From Amycolatopsis alkalitolerans (lineage in GTDB: Bacteria > Actinomycetota > Actinomycetes > Mycobacteriales > Pseudonocardiaceae), in NCBI RefSeq assembly GCF_006152065.1, contig NZ_VDFW01000047.1, forward strand, positions 1 through 40,878: a stretch of 40,878 nt of DNA. The letters are read 5' to 3'. Positions 34,148 through 40,878 of the stretch are shown here, in pieces. Position 1 is the stretch's first letter, and the number at the start of each line of letters is the position of its first letter. The notes beneath the pieces are model-generated. The model did no database searches. It was not told the origin of the DNA and saw nothing but the letters and a program-made list of their open reading frames with translations. A program made the position numbers and the translations under genes.

Positions 34148-35449
34148 ATGACTGAATCGGAGCTGGCGGCCCGCCACCGCGCCGTCCTGCCGAACTGGCT
34201 GGCGCTGTACTACCAGGAGCCGATCGAGATCGTCCGCGCGAGCGGGCGGCGGGTCACCGACGCCGAAGGCCGCACGTACCTGGACTTCTTCGCCGGCATC
34301 CTGACCAACGCCATCGGTTACGACGTCGCCGAGATCTCCGACGCGGTCCGCGCGCAGCTGGACACCGGCGTGCTGCATACCTCGACGCTGTACCTGATCC
34401 GCAAGCAGGTCGAACTCGCCGAGCAGATCGCGGAGCTGTCGGGTATCCCGGACGCGAAGGTGTTCTTCACCAACTCCGGCACCGAGGCCAACGAGACCGC
34501 GCTCATGCTCGCGACCCAGTACCGCCGCAGCAACCAGGTGCTCGCGCTGCGGAACTCCTATCACGGCAGGGCGTTCGCCACGATCGGCATCACCGGCAAC
34601 CGCGGCTGGGCGGCCAGTTCGCTGTCCCCGCTGAAGGTCAGCTACGTCCACGGCGGCTACCGCTACCGCGAACCGTTCGGCGGGCTGCCCGACGCCGACT
34701 ACATCAAAGCCTGCGCCGAGGATTTGCGCGACGTGCTGCAGACGACGACGGCGGGCGACGTCGCCGCGCTCATCGCGGAGCCGATCCAGGGCGTGGGCGG
34801 GTTCAACGTGCCGCCGGACGGGCTGTTCGCCGCGTTCAAGGAAGTTCTCGACGAGTACGGGATCCTGCTGATCTCCGACGAGGTGCAGACGGGCTGGGGC
34901 CGCACGGGCGAGCATTTCTGGGGCATGCGGGCGCACGGGGTGACCCCGGACGCGATGACCTTCGCCAAGGGGCTGGGCAACGGGCTCGCGATCGGCGGCG
35001 TCGTCGCGCGCCGGGACGTGATGGACTCGATCACCGCGAACTCGATCTCGACGTTCGGCGGCAACCCGGTCTCGACGGCGGGCGCGAAGGCCACTTTGGA
35101 CTATCTGCTCGACAACGACCTGCAGGGCAACGCGTTGAAACTCGGCAACCATCTGATCGCCGGGCTGCGCGATCTCGGCGAGCGCTACGACATCGTCGGC
35201 GACGTTCGCGGCAAGGGACTGATGATCGGGGTCGAACTCGTCGAATCGGGCGGAAAGCATCCGAGTCCGCCGAACGCGGCCGCGGTACTGGAGGAGACGC
35301 GCGAGCGTGGCCTGCTCATCGGCAAGGGCGGGCTGCACAACAACGTCCTCCGCCTCGCGCCGCCGATGACGCTCACCGGCGAGGAAGCGGACGAGGCCCT
35401 GGATATCCTGGACGCTTCGATCGCCGCCGTGCAGGAAGGAACCAGGTGA
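34148..35449 (+). CDS. Class III PLP aminotransferase, probably beta-alanine or GABA type
   Basis: This 433-residue enzyme has the PLP lysine Lys274 (MTFAKGLGNG) and the motifs FFTNSGTEANETALMLA, NSYHGRAFATIG, AEPIQGVGG and ISDEVQTGWGRTG of aspartate aminotransferase family class III (AGXT2/GabT-like). Together with the semialdehyde dehydrogenase overlapping downstream it likely turns beta-alanine (or 3-aminoisobutyrate) into (methyl)malonate semialdehyde. Substrate is inferred from context; alanine-glyoxylate or GABA activity is possible. ATG 34148 is used; the next gene starts within its last four bases (GTGA). Confidence 0.92.
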   Translation: MTESELAARHRAVLPNWLALYYQEPIEIVRASGRRVTDAEGRTYLDFFAGILTNAIGYDVAEISDAVRAQLDTGVLHTSTLYLIRKQVELAEQIAELSGIPDAKVFFTNSGTEANETALMLATQYRRSNQVLALRNSYHGRAFATIGITGNRGWAASSLSPLKVSYVHGGYRYREPFGGLPDADYIKACAEDLRDVLQTTTAGDVAALIAEPIQGVGGFNVPPDGLFAAFKEVLDEYGILLISDEVQTGWGRTGEHFWGMRAHGVTPDAMTFAKGLGNGLAIGGVVARRDVMDSITANSISTFGGNPVSTAGAKATLDYLLDNDLQGNALKLGNHLIAGLRDLGERYDIVGDVRGKGLMIGVELVESGGKHPSPPNAAAVLEETRERGLLIGKGGLHNNVLRLAPPMTLTGEEADEALDILDASIAAVQEGTR

Positions 35450-36936
35450 CCGCGCGCATCTCCCACTGGATCGACGGCAAGCACTGGGCTGGGGTCGCGG
35501 AGCGGACCGGGGAGGTGTTCGATCCCGCCACCGGCGAAGTCCGCGCCCACGTGGACTTCGCCGGTGCCGGGCAGGTCGACGAGGCCGTCACGGCGGCCGC
35601 CCGCGCCTTCCCCGGCTGGCGGGACACGTCGCTCGCCGCGCGCAGCCGGATCCTGTTCGCCTTCCGCGAGCTGCTGACCGCGCGCAAGGACGAGCTGGCG
35701 AAGATCATCACGGCGGAGCACGGCAAGGTCGAGTCGGACGCGGCCGGTGAGGTCGCGCGTGCCATCGAGAACGTCGAGTACGCCTGCGGCGCGCCGCAGA
35801 TGCTCAAGGGCGGCTTCAGCGAAAACGCTTCACGGGGCGTGGACGTGTACTCGATCGCGCAGCCGCTCGGCGTGGTCGGGGTGATCTCGCCGTTCAACTT
35901 CCCGGCGATGGTGCCGCTGTGGTTCGTGCCGAACGCGATCGCCTGCGGCAACACGGTCGTGCTCAAACCGAGCGAGAAGGACCCGTCCGCGTCGGTGTTC
36001 ATCGCGGGGTTGCTCGCCGAGGCCGGGCTGCCCGACGGTGTGCTGAACGTCCTGCACGGGGACAAGGTGGCGGTCGACGGCCTGCTGGCGCATCCGGTGG
36101 TCAAGGCGATCTCGTTCGTCGGATCCACCCCGATCGCGCGCTACGTCTACGAAACCGGCACGAACCACGGCAAGCGGGTGCAGGCGCTGGGCGGCGCGAA
36201 GAACCATCTGGTCGTGCTGCCGGACGCCGATCTGGACCTGGCGGCCGACGCGGCGGTGTCCGCGGGCTTCGGCTCGGCGGGGGAGCGGTGCATGGCGGTC
36301 TCGGTGGTGGTCGCGGTCGAGCCGGTGGCCGGCGAACTGGTCGCGAAGGTCACCGAGCGGATGTCGCGGCTGAAGGTCGGCGACGGCCGGGACCCCTCGT
36401 CCGAGATGGGACCGCTGGTGACGGCCGCCCATCGCGCCAAGGTTCAGTCCTATGTGGACGCCGGTATCAGCGAGGGTGCGGAACTCGTGGTGGACGGGCG
36501 GGACATCGCCGTGCCCGGCGGTGGCTTCTGGCTCGGGCCCACGCTGTTCGACCGCGTGACCCCGGAGATGTCGGTGTACCGCGACGAGATCTTCGGCCCG
36601 GTGCTGTCGGTCGTGCGCGCGGAGAGCTACGACGCCGCCCTGGAGCTGGTGAACGCCGGCGCCTACGGCAACGGCACCGCGATCTTCACCAACGACGGCC
36701 GCGCCGCGCGGCGGTTCCAGAACGAGGTCGAGGTCGGCATGGTCGGGCTCAACGTGCCGATCCCGGTGCCGGTCGGCTACTACTCGTTCGGCGGCTGGAA
36801 GGACTCCCTCTTCGGCGACAGCCACGCCTACGGGCCCGAGGGCTTCCACTTCTTCACCCGCACCAAGGTCGTCACGAGCCGCTGGCCCGATCCCTCGCAC
36901 GGCGGGGTCAACCTTGGCTTCCCCCGGAACTCGTGA
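35446..36936 (+). CDS. mmsA: CoA-acylating (methyl)malonate-semialdehyde dehydrogenase
   Basis: The 496-residue aldehyde dehydrogenase has the catalytic Cys282 (GSAGERCMA). The family features PFNFPAMVPLWFVPNAIACGNT, EKDPSASVFIAG, GSTPIARYVYETG and the C-terminal PVPVGYYSFGGWKDSLFGD are specific to MmsA/IolA enzymes. It oxidises malonate semialdehyde to acetyl-CoA (or methylmalonate semialdehyde to propionyl-CoA) with NAD+ and CoA, completing beta-alanine breakdown. GTG 35446 overlaps the aminotransferase stop. Expression from the PucR-divergent promoter is likely. Confidence 0.95.
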   Translation: MTARISHWIDGKHWAGVAERTGEVFDPATGEVRAHVDFAGAGQVDEAVTAAARAFPGWRDTSLAARSRILFAFRELLTARKDELAKIITAEHGKVESDAAGEVARAIENVEYACGAPQMLKGGFSENASRGVDVYSIAQPLGVVGVISPFNFPAMVPLWFVPNAIACGNTVVLKPSEKDPSASVFIAGLLAEAGLPDGVLNVLHGDKVAVDGLLAHPVVKAISFVGSTPIARYVYETGTNHGKRVQALGGAKNHLVVLPDADLDLAADAAVSAGFGSAGERCMAVSVVVAVEPVAGELVAKVTERMSRLKVGDGRDPSSEMGPLVTAAHRAKVQSYVDAGISEGAELVVDGRDIAVPGGGFWLGPTLFDRVTPEMSVYRDEIFGPVLSVVRAESYDAALELVNAGAYGNGTAIFTNDGRAARRFQNEVEVGMVGLNVPIPVPVGYYSFGGWKDSLFGDSHAYGPEGFHFFTRTKVVTSRWPDPSHGGVNLGFPRNS

Positions 36937-37318
36937 GCTGGTCCGCCGGTTCTACGCGGACGCGTGGAACCGGTGGGACGACCTGGTCCCCGAGCGGATC
37001 CTCGCCGCGGACTTCGTCTTCCGCGGTTCCCTGGGCGACGAGGTCCGTGGCCGCGAGGGCTGGCGTTCCTACCGGGACCGGATGCGCGCCGCCATCCCGG
37101 ACTTCCACAACGAGATCGTCGATGTCGTCGTCGACGGCGACCGGGCGGCGGCTCGCCTGCGCTACTCCGGCCACCACCACGGCGAGTTGCTCGGCGTGCC
37201 CGGTCGCGGTCGGCGCATCAAGTACGCCGGGGCGGCGTTCTTCACCGCTCAGGACGGGTTCCTGACCACCGCGTGGGTGCTCGGGGATCTCGACGGGCTG
37301 CGCCGTCAGCTTCCCTGA
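36914..37318 (+). CDS. SnoaL-like / NTF2-fold small protein
   Basis: The 134-residue protein matches SnoaL-like (ester cyclase, NTF2-fold) proteins: TRELVRRFYADAWNRWD, ILAADFVFRGSLGDEVRGREGWRSYRDRMRAAIPDFHNEI and RLRYSGHHHGELLGVPGRGRRIKYAG. The role is unknown; many act on small aromatic or polyketide ligands, others are stress-related. The only start available near the family N-terminus is TTG 36914, which overlaps mmsA by 23 bases, so it is probably translated by coupling. It ends 63 bases before hrcA. Confidence 0.82.
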   Translation: MASPGTRELVRRFYADAWNRWDDLVPERILAADFVFRGSLGDEVRGREGWRSYRDRMRAAIPDFHNEIVDVVVDGDRAAARLRYSGHHHGELLGVPGRGRRIKYAGAAFFTAQDGFLTTAWVLGDLDGLRRQLP

Positions 37319-37381
37319 CTCCGGCGACCCGGTTACCCGTAAACTCGGTGTGTAGGTGTACGGCACACGCGGAGGTGAACG

Positions 37382-38407
37382 GTGGCCAGCTCGGATGAGC
37401 GGCGCTTCGAAGTGCTGCGCGCCATCGTCGCCGACTACGTCTCCAACCAGGAGCCGGTCGGCTCCAAGGCGATCGTCGACAGGCACAACCTCGGCGTGTC
37501 CAGCGCGACGGTCCGTAACGATATGGCCGCACTCGAAGAAGAGGGCTACATCACACAACCGCACACGAGCGCGGGGCGGATCCCGACCGACAAGGGCTAT
37601 CGGCTGTTCGTCGACCGGCTCGCCGACATCAAACCGCTGAGCCAGGCTGAGCGCCGCGCCATCATCAACTTCCTCGACGGCGCGCTCGACCTCGACGACG
37701 TGCTGCGCCGGTCGGTGCGGCTGCTCGCGCAGCTGACCCGCCAGGTCGCGGTGGTCCAGTACCCCACGATGTCGACCGCGACGCTGCGCCACCTCGAGGT
37801 CGTGCCGCTCACCCCGGCGCGGCTGATGCTCGTGGTGATCACCGACGCCGGCCGCGTCGACCAGCGCACGATCGATCTCGGCGACGTGGTGACCGACGAA
37901 AGCGTCGCCCGCATCCGGGACGTGCTGAATTCGAAGCTGTCCGGCCGCCCGCTCACCGACGCGGCCGCGCGCGTGGCCGAACTGCCCGACCAGGCGCCGG
38001 GTGACCTGCGCGACGCGCTCGTGCGGGTCTGTACGGTGCTGGTCGAACACCTCGTGGACCATCCGGAGGAGCGGCTGGTCCTCGGCGGCACGGCGAACCT
38101 GACCCGGAACGTCGCGGACTTCCCCGGTTCGCTGCGGCAGGTGCTGGAGGCGCTCGAGGAGCAGGTCGTGGTGCTGAAACTGCTGGCCGCGGCACGCAAC
38201 CCCGGTACCGTGACGGTGCGGATCGGCGAGGAAAATGAGGACGCGCAGATGCGCAGCACCTCGGTGGTGTCGATCGGCTACGGAAGGGACGACATGCTCC
38301 TGGGCGGGATGGGCGTCGTCGGACCGACCCGGATGGACTACCCGAGCACGATCGCCGCGGTGCGCGCGGTCGCGAACTACGTGGGGCAGATCCTGGCCGG
38401 CAGCTAG
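37382..38407 (+). CDS. hrcA: Heat-inducible transcription repressor HrcA
   Basis: The 341-residue repressor has the HrcA winged helix ([46 protein letters not shown]), a [18 protein letters not shown] segment and the GAF-like C-terminal domain ending in [25 protein letters not shown]. It binds CIRCE elements in front of groESL genes and similar promoters. I could not find a CIRCE element in its own upstream region. GTG 37382 follows GGAGGTGAAC. It is followed by dnaJ and rsmE, the usual actinobacterial arrangement. Confidence 0.97.
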   Translation: MASSDERRFEVLRAIVADYVSNQEPVGSKAIVDRHNLGVSSATVRNDMAALEEEGYITQPHTSAGRIPTDKGYRLFVDRLADIKPLSQAERRAIINFLDGALDLDDVLRRSVRLLAQLTRQVAVVQYPTMSTATLRHLEVVPLTPARLMLVVITDAGRVDQRTIDLGDVVTDESVARIRDVLNSKLSGRPLTDAAARVAELPDQAPGDLRDALVRVCTVLVEHLVDHPEERLVLGGTANLTRNVADFPGSLRQVLEALEEQVVVLKLLAAARNPGTVTVRIGEENEDAQMRSTSVVSIGYGRDDMLLGGMGVVGPTRMDYPSTIAAVRAVANYVGQILAGS

Positions 38408-38443
38408 CCGGCGAGCAGGGCTTTGCAGGAGGACTTGAGAGCG

Positions 38444-39610
38444 GTGGCGAGGGACTACTACGGCATTCTCGGCGTGGCCAAGAACGCGAGCGATCAGGAG
38501 ATCAAGCGCGCGTACCGGCGGCTGGCGCGCGAACTGCATCCGGACGTGAACCAGTCCGACGACGCGCAGCACAAGTTCAGCGAGGTCACCACCGCCTACG
38601 AGGTCCTCTCCGATCCGCAGAAGCGCAAGATCGTCGACCTCGGTGGTGACCCGCTGGACAACGGCGCCGGCGCGCGCGGCGGCGGGGGTGACCCCTTCGG
38701 CGGGTTCGGCGGCCTCGGCGACATCATGGACGCCTTCTTCGGCGCGGCGACGGGCGGTGGCCGGGGGCGCGGGCCGCGCAGCCGGGTGCAGCCCGGTTCG
38801 GACGCGCTGATCCGGATCGGCCTGACGCTGGAGGAGTGCGCGACGGGCGTCGACAAGGACATCACGGTCGACACCGCGATCCTGTGCGACCAGTGCCGGG
38901 GCAACGGCACCGCGCCGGGCGGCACCGTCCAGACCTGCGACACCTGCAACGGCCAGGGCGAGATCCAGTCGGTGCAACGCTCGTTCCTCGGCCAGGTGGT
39001 CACCGCCAGGCCGTGCCCGGTGTGCCACGGCTACGGCGAGGTCATCACCGACCCGTGCCGCCAGTGCGGCGGCGACGGGCGGGTGCGGGCCCGCCGCACG
39101 GTCACCGCGAAGGTGCCGGCCGGGGTCGGTGACGGGATGCGGATCCGGCTGTCCGGTCAGGGCGAGGTCGGCCCCGGCGGAGGTCCGGCCGGTGACCTCT
39201 ACGTCGAGATCGACGAGGAACCGCATGAGGTGTTCCTGCGCGAAGGCCACGACCTGCACTGCAACCTGCGCGTCCCGATGACGACGGCCGCGCTGGGCGC
39301 GACAGTGCCGCTCGAGACGCTGATCGACGGCGAGTTCGAACTCGACGTCGATCCGGGCACGCAGCCGGGCGCCGAGTTGTTGTTGACCGGCAAGGGAATG
39401 CCGCGGCTGCGCTCGTCCGGGCGCGTGGACGGCCGCGGTGACCTGCACGTTCACATCGACGTCACGGTGCCCACCCGGCTGGACGAGTCCCAGCGCGAGT
39501 TGCTGCGCGAACTGGCGCAGCAACGCGGCGAAGAGGTGCCCACGCTGGCCACCAACGGCCGCTCCGGCGGGCTGTTCTCGAAACTGCGCGGCGCCAAGAG
39601 CCACCGGTAA
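38444..39610 (+). CDS. dnaJ: Molecular chaperone DnaJ
   Basis: The 388-residue Hsp40 has a J-domain with the HPD triad (32-34), a Gly-rich region, four CxxCxGxG zinc repeats ([32 protein letters not shown]) and the C-terminal substrate-binding domains. It stimulates DnaK ATPase activity. GTG 38444 gives the conserved start [10 protein letters not shown]; a TTG at 38423 would place the GGAGG site inside the gene. It corresponds to the DnaJ2 copy next to hrcA in mycobacteria. Its stop overlaps rsmE (TAATG). Confidence 0.97.
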   Translation: MARDYYGILGVAKNASDQEIKRAYRRLARELHPDVNQSDDAQHKFSEVTTAYEVLSDPQKRKIVDLGGDPLDNGAGARGGGGDPFGGFGGLGDIMDAFFGAATGGGRGRGPRSRVQPGSDALIRIGLTLEECATGVDKDITVDTAILCDQCRGNGTAPGGTVQTCDTCNGQGEIQSVQRSFLGQVVTARPCPVCHGYGEVITDPCRQCGGDGRVRARRTVTAKVPAGVGDGMRIRLSGQGEVGPGGGPAGDLYVEIDEEPHEVFLREGHDLHCNLRVPMTTAALGATVPLETLIDGEFELDVDPGTQPGAELLLTGKGMPRLRSSGRVDGRGDLHVHIDVTVPTRLDESQRELLRELAQQRGEEVPTLATNGRSGGLFSKLRGAKSHR

Positions 39611-40362
39611 TGCCGGCCGCGACAGCGCCGGTCTTCCTCGTCCCGGAACTGCCGGCGGGTCCGCATCCCGTGCTCGACGGCGAGGAAGCGCGGCACGCGG
39701 TGACCGTCCGCCGGATGCGGGCGGGGGAGCGGCTGGTGCTGACCGACGGCGAGGGCACGGCGGCGGACTGCGTCGTGGCGGCCGTTCATCCCGGCCGGGA
39801 CGCCAGGCTCGAGCTGACGGTCGAGCGGCGCTGGGCCGAACCGGCGCCGCGGTTGCGAGTCACCGTCGTGCAGGGCCTCGCGAAGGGCGATCGGGGTGAA
39901 CTGGCGGTGGAACTGGCGACAGAGGCCGGTGCGGACGCCGTGCTGCCCTGGCGCGCCGAGCGCAGCGTCGCCCGCTGGGAAGAGGGGGCCCGTGGCGCGA
40001 AAGCCCTCGCGCGCTGGCAGAGCACCGCCCGGGCGGCCGCGAAACAGGCCAGGCGCGTCCGGGTCCCACGCGTCGCCGACCCGGTCGACACGCCCGGGCT
40101 CGCCGCGATCGTGAAGACTTCCGCTGCCGCGTTCGTCCTCGAAGGCACCGCCGAGGAAGGGCTTGCCCACGTCGACCTCCCCTGCGCGGGGGAGGCCCTT
40201 CTCGTAGTCGGTCCCGAGGGTGGGATCACCGACGCCGAACTGGACATACTACGCACCGCCGGTGCCGTTCCGGTGCGGCTCGGGCCCAGCGTGCTGCGCA
40301 CTTCCACGGCCGCGGCGGTCGCGCTCGGCGTCCTCGGCGCGCGCACCGGCAGGTGGGAATGA
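39610..40362 (+). CDS. rsmE: 16S rRNA (uracil(1498)-N(3))-methyltransferase
   Basis: The 250-residue SPOUT methyltransferase carries an N-terminal PUA-like region (FLVPELPAG, DGEEARHAVTVRRMRAGERLVLTDGEG) and the C-terminal knot: VVGPEGGITDAEL and RLGPSVLRTSTAAAVAL, which bind S-adenosylmethionine. It methylates U1498 in helix 44 of 16S rRNA. Its ATG shares one base with the dnaJ stop. It is the last gene before the repeat-rich gap. Confidence 0.96.
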   Translation: MPAATAPVFLVPELPAGPHPVLDGEEARHAVTVRRMRAGERLVLTDGEGTAADCVVAAVHPGRDARLELTVERRWAEPAPRLRVTVVQGLAKGDRGELAVELATEAGADAVLPWRAERSVARWEEGARGAKALARWQSTARAAAKQARRVRVPRVADPVDTPGLAAIVKTSAAAFVLEGTAEEGLAHVDLPCAGEALLVVGPEGGITDAELDILRTAGAVPVRLGPSVLRTSTAAAVALGVLGARTGRWE

Positions 40363-40468
40363 GCCCCTCCCCGCACCGGAAAAATCAAGATGCAATATGG
40401 CGTTAAGACGGGCCAAGCCAGTACCCTGATCTCCAGCACCTGGGGCGAGTAGCTCCGGGCACGTGACC

Positions 40469-40499
40469 CCGCCGGACACCTCCCCCCTCGGTCCGGCGG
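40469..40499. terminator. Candidate GC-rich stem-loop downstream of rsmE
   Basis: CCGCCGGAC (40469-40477) pairs perfectly with GTCCGGCGG (40491-40499) around a 13-base loop. It lies about 107 bases after the rsmE stop. It lacks a T run, as is common in actinobacterial terminators, so termination is plausible but not certain. Confidence 0.45.
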
Positions 40500-40605
40500 A
40501 GCCGCGGAGGCGGTGGGGCGACCCCCAGGTTCCACCGCCCCGCGGCGCCTTCTCCTGCTCACTCGCCTTCGGCTCGTTTCGCGCGGGCGCGGGCCGGTCC
40601 TTGTC

Positions 40606-40622
40606 TGGGGGTCGAACCCCCA
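40606..40622. repeat. Inverted repeat TGGGGGT-CGA-ACCCCCA
   Basis: A perfect 7-3-7 palindrome, followed closely by repeated GGGCTCCGCCCCC and CTGGACCCCC units up to about 40690. These are typical short GC-rich intergenic repeats of actinobacteria. Function unknown. Confidence 0.6.
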
Positions 40623-40710
40623 GGTCCCCGCCAGGGAGGGCTCCGCCCCCCTGGACCCCCCTGGACCCCCGGTGGGGGCTCCGCCCCCTGTCCCCCCCTT
40701 GTCGGTGCCG

Positions 40711-40750
40711 GTTGGGGACGATCAGATCCCGTTGGGGACGATCAGCTCCC
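40711..40750. repeat. Two tandem copies of a 20-bp unit (GTTGGGGACGATCAG...)
   Basis: Bases 40711-40730 and 40731-40750 are identical except for the 16th base (A against C). The two units lie head to tail with no spacer. Nothing indicates their role. Confidence 0.8.
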
Positions 40751-40800
40751 GCTGTGGCTGTTGCTGCGCCGCGACAGTCTCGGCGCCACCGCCTGTCCGT

Positions 40801-40878
40801 CTAGTGTCGTGTGATCCTGTCCGGTTTACGTTGCCGTGTTTGCCCGTAGGGTCGGTGGGTTTGCCTGCGGCGGTGTCG
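40801..40878. repeat. Right-edge copy of the 78-bp terminal inverted repeat
   Basis: This is an exact reverse complement of bases 78-155. Identity stops at 40800 on the inner side and continues to the very end of the window on the outer side, so the repeat may extend beyond. No coding features. Confidence 0.9.

Larger units (their letters stand above)
40363..40800. other. Gene-free, repeat-rich gap after rsmE
   Basis: No convincing gene is present here. The stretch contains a short AT-richer block (40375-40420), strong GC hairpins and low-complexity CTCCGCCCCC and CTGGACCCCC repeats, several of them in direct and inverted orientation (40641-40690). An open reading frame at 40463-40804 is only a by-product of these biased sequences. 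Confidence 0.7.

Noticed and set aside
37319..37381. CIRCE element upstream of hrcA
   Set aside because: No TTAGCACTC-N9-GAGTGCTAA or recognisable relative is present; only a weak TAAACT -10-like hexamer is visible.
36908..39604. 898-aa minus-strand reading frame opposite hrcA and dnaJ
   Set aside because: Antisense shadow of two well-recognised genes, typical of high-GC DNA; no domain seen.
40463..40804. 113-aa open reading frame at the right end
   Set aside because: It is Pro/Arg/Ser-rich, runs through GC-rich repeats and has no homologous features; it reflects composition bias.

Overview
The window looks like the chromosome of a high-GC actinobacterium of the Amycolatopsis/Pseudonocardiales type. 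The evidence is very high GC with GTG and TTG starts, tightly overlapping operons, two F420-type luciferase-like oxidoreductases, a mycothiol-dependent (maleylpyruvate isomerase-like) enzyme, a Streptomyces-subtilisin-inhibitor protein and the hemW ... hrcA-dnaJ-rsmE gene order. The genus is an inference; there is no 16S gene here. I see no tRNA, rRNA, insertion sequence, prophage or CRISPR array.

Layout. (1) 250-9555, minus strand: one long assimilatory sulfate-reduction operon. It reads cysteine-type leader peptide, sulfite reductase (sirA), a 50-aa double-CxxC protein, APS reductase (cysH), cysD, cysN, an SsuABC-like ABC importer, a sirohydrochlorin chelatase and an F420-type oxidoreductase. 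The leader peptide (9469-9555) and a hairpin covering the sirA ribosome binding site look like a cysteine-responsive attenuator. (2) 9698-10819, plus: hemW, preceded by two GC-rich inverted repeats. (3) 10852-18289: a LysR regulator divergent from coxM-S-L-F-D-E. CoxL carries the AYACSFR loop of form I aerobic CO dehydrogenase. (4) 18275-21877: an iron box, a siderophore-interacting reductase, a serine hydrolase, and a divergent HxlR regulator/MDMPI-fold pair. (5) 21990-23126: an enolase-superfamily sugar-acid dehydratase.

(6) 23123-27868, minus: an NCS1 nucleobase permease, a beta-ureidopropionase-like amidohydrolase, a dihydropyrimidinase and an F420-type oxidoreductase. The second half of the same inferred route lies at 32478-37318: a PucR regulator divergent from a class III aminotransferase and a CoA-acylating (methyl)malonate-semialdehyde dehydrogenase. 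Together these would take dihydropyrimidine to N-carbamoyl-beta-alanine, beta-alanine, malonate semialdehyde and acetyl-CoA. No classical PreA/PreT dihydropyrimidine dehydrogenase is present. (7) Between the two halves, 28033-32485, lie an SSI-type protease inhibitor, an FGGY sugar kinase and a DUF1800/DUF1501 pair. (8) 37382-40362: hrcA, dnaJ and rsmE, a conserved housekeeping block. (9) The right 516 bases have no gene and are rich in short repeats.

The two ends of the window carry the same 78-bp sequence in opposite orientation (78-155 and 40801-40878), so the window may be a contig bounded by a dispersed repeat. The least-described items are the leader-peptide/hairpin control of sirA, the 50-aa CxxC protein, and the F420-type oxidoreductase that takes the place of a pyrimidine reductase. 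No wholly unknown multi-gene system was evident to me.
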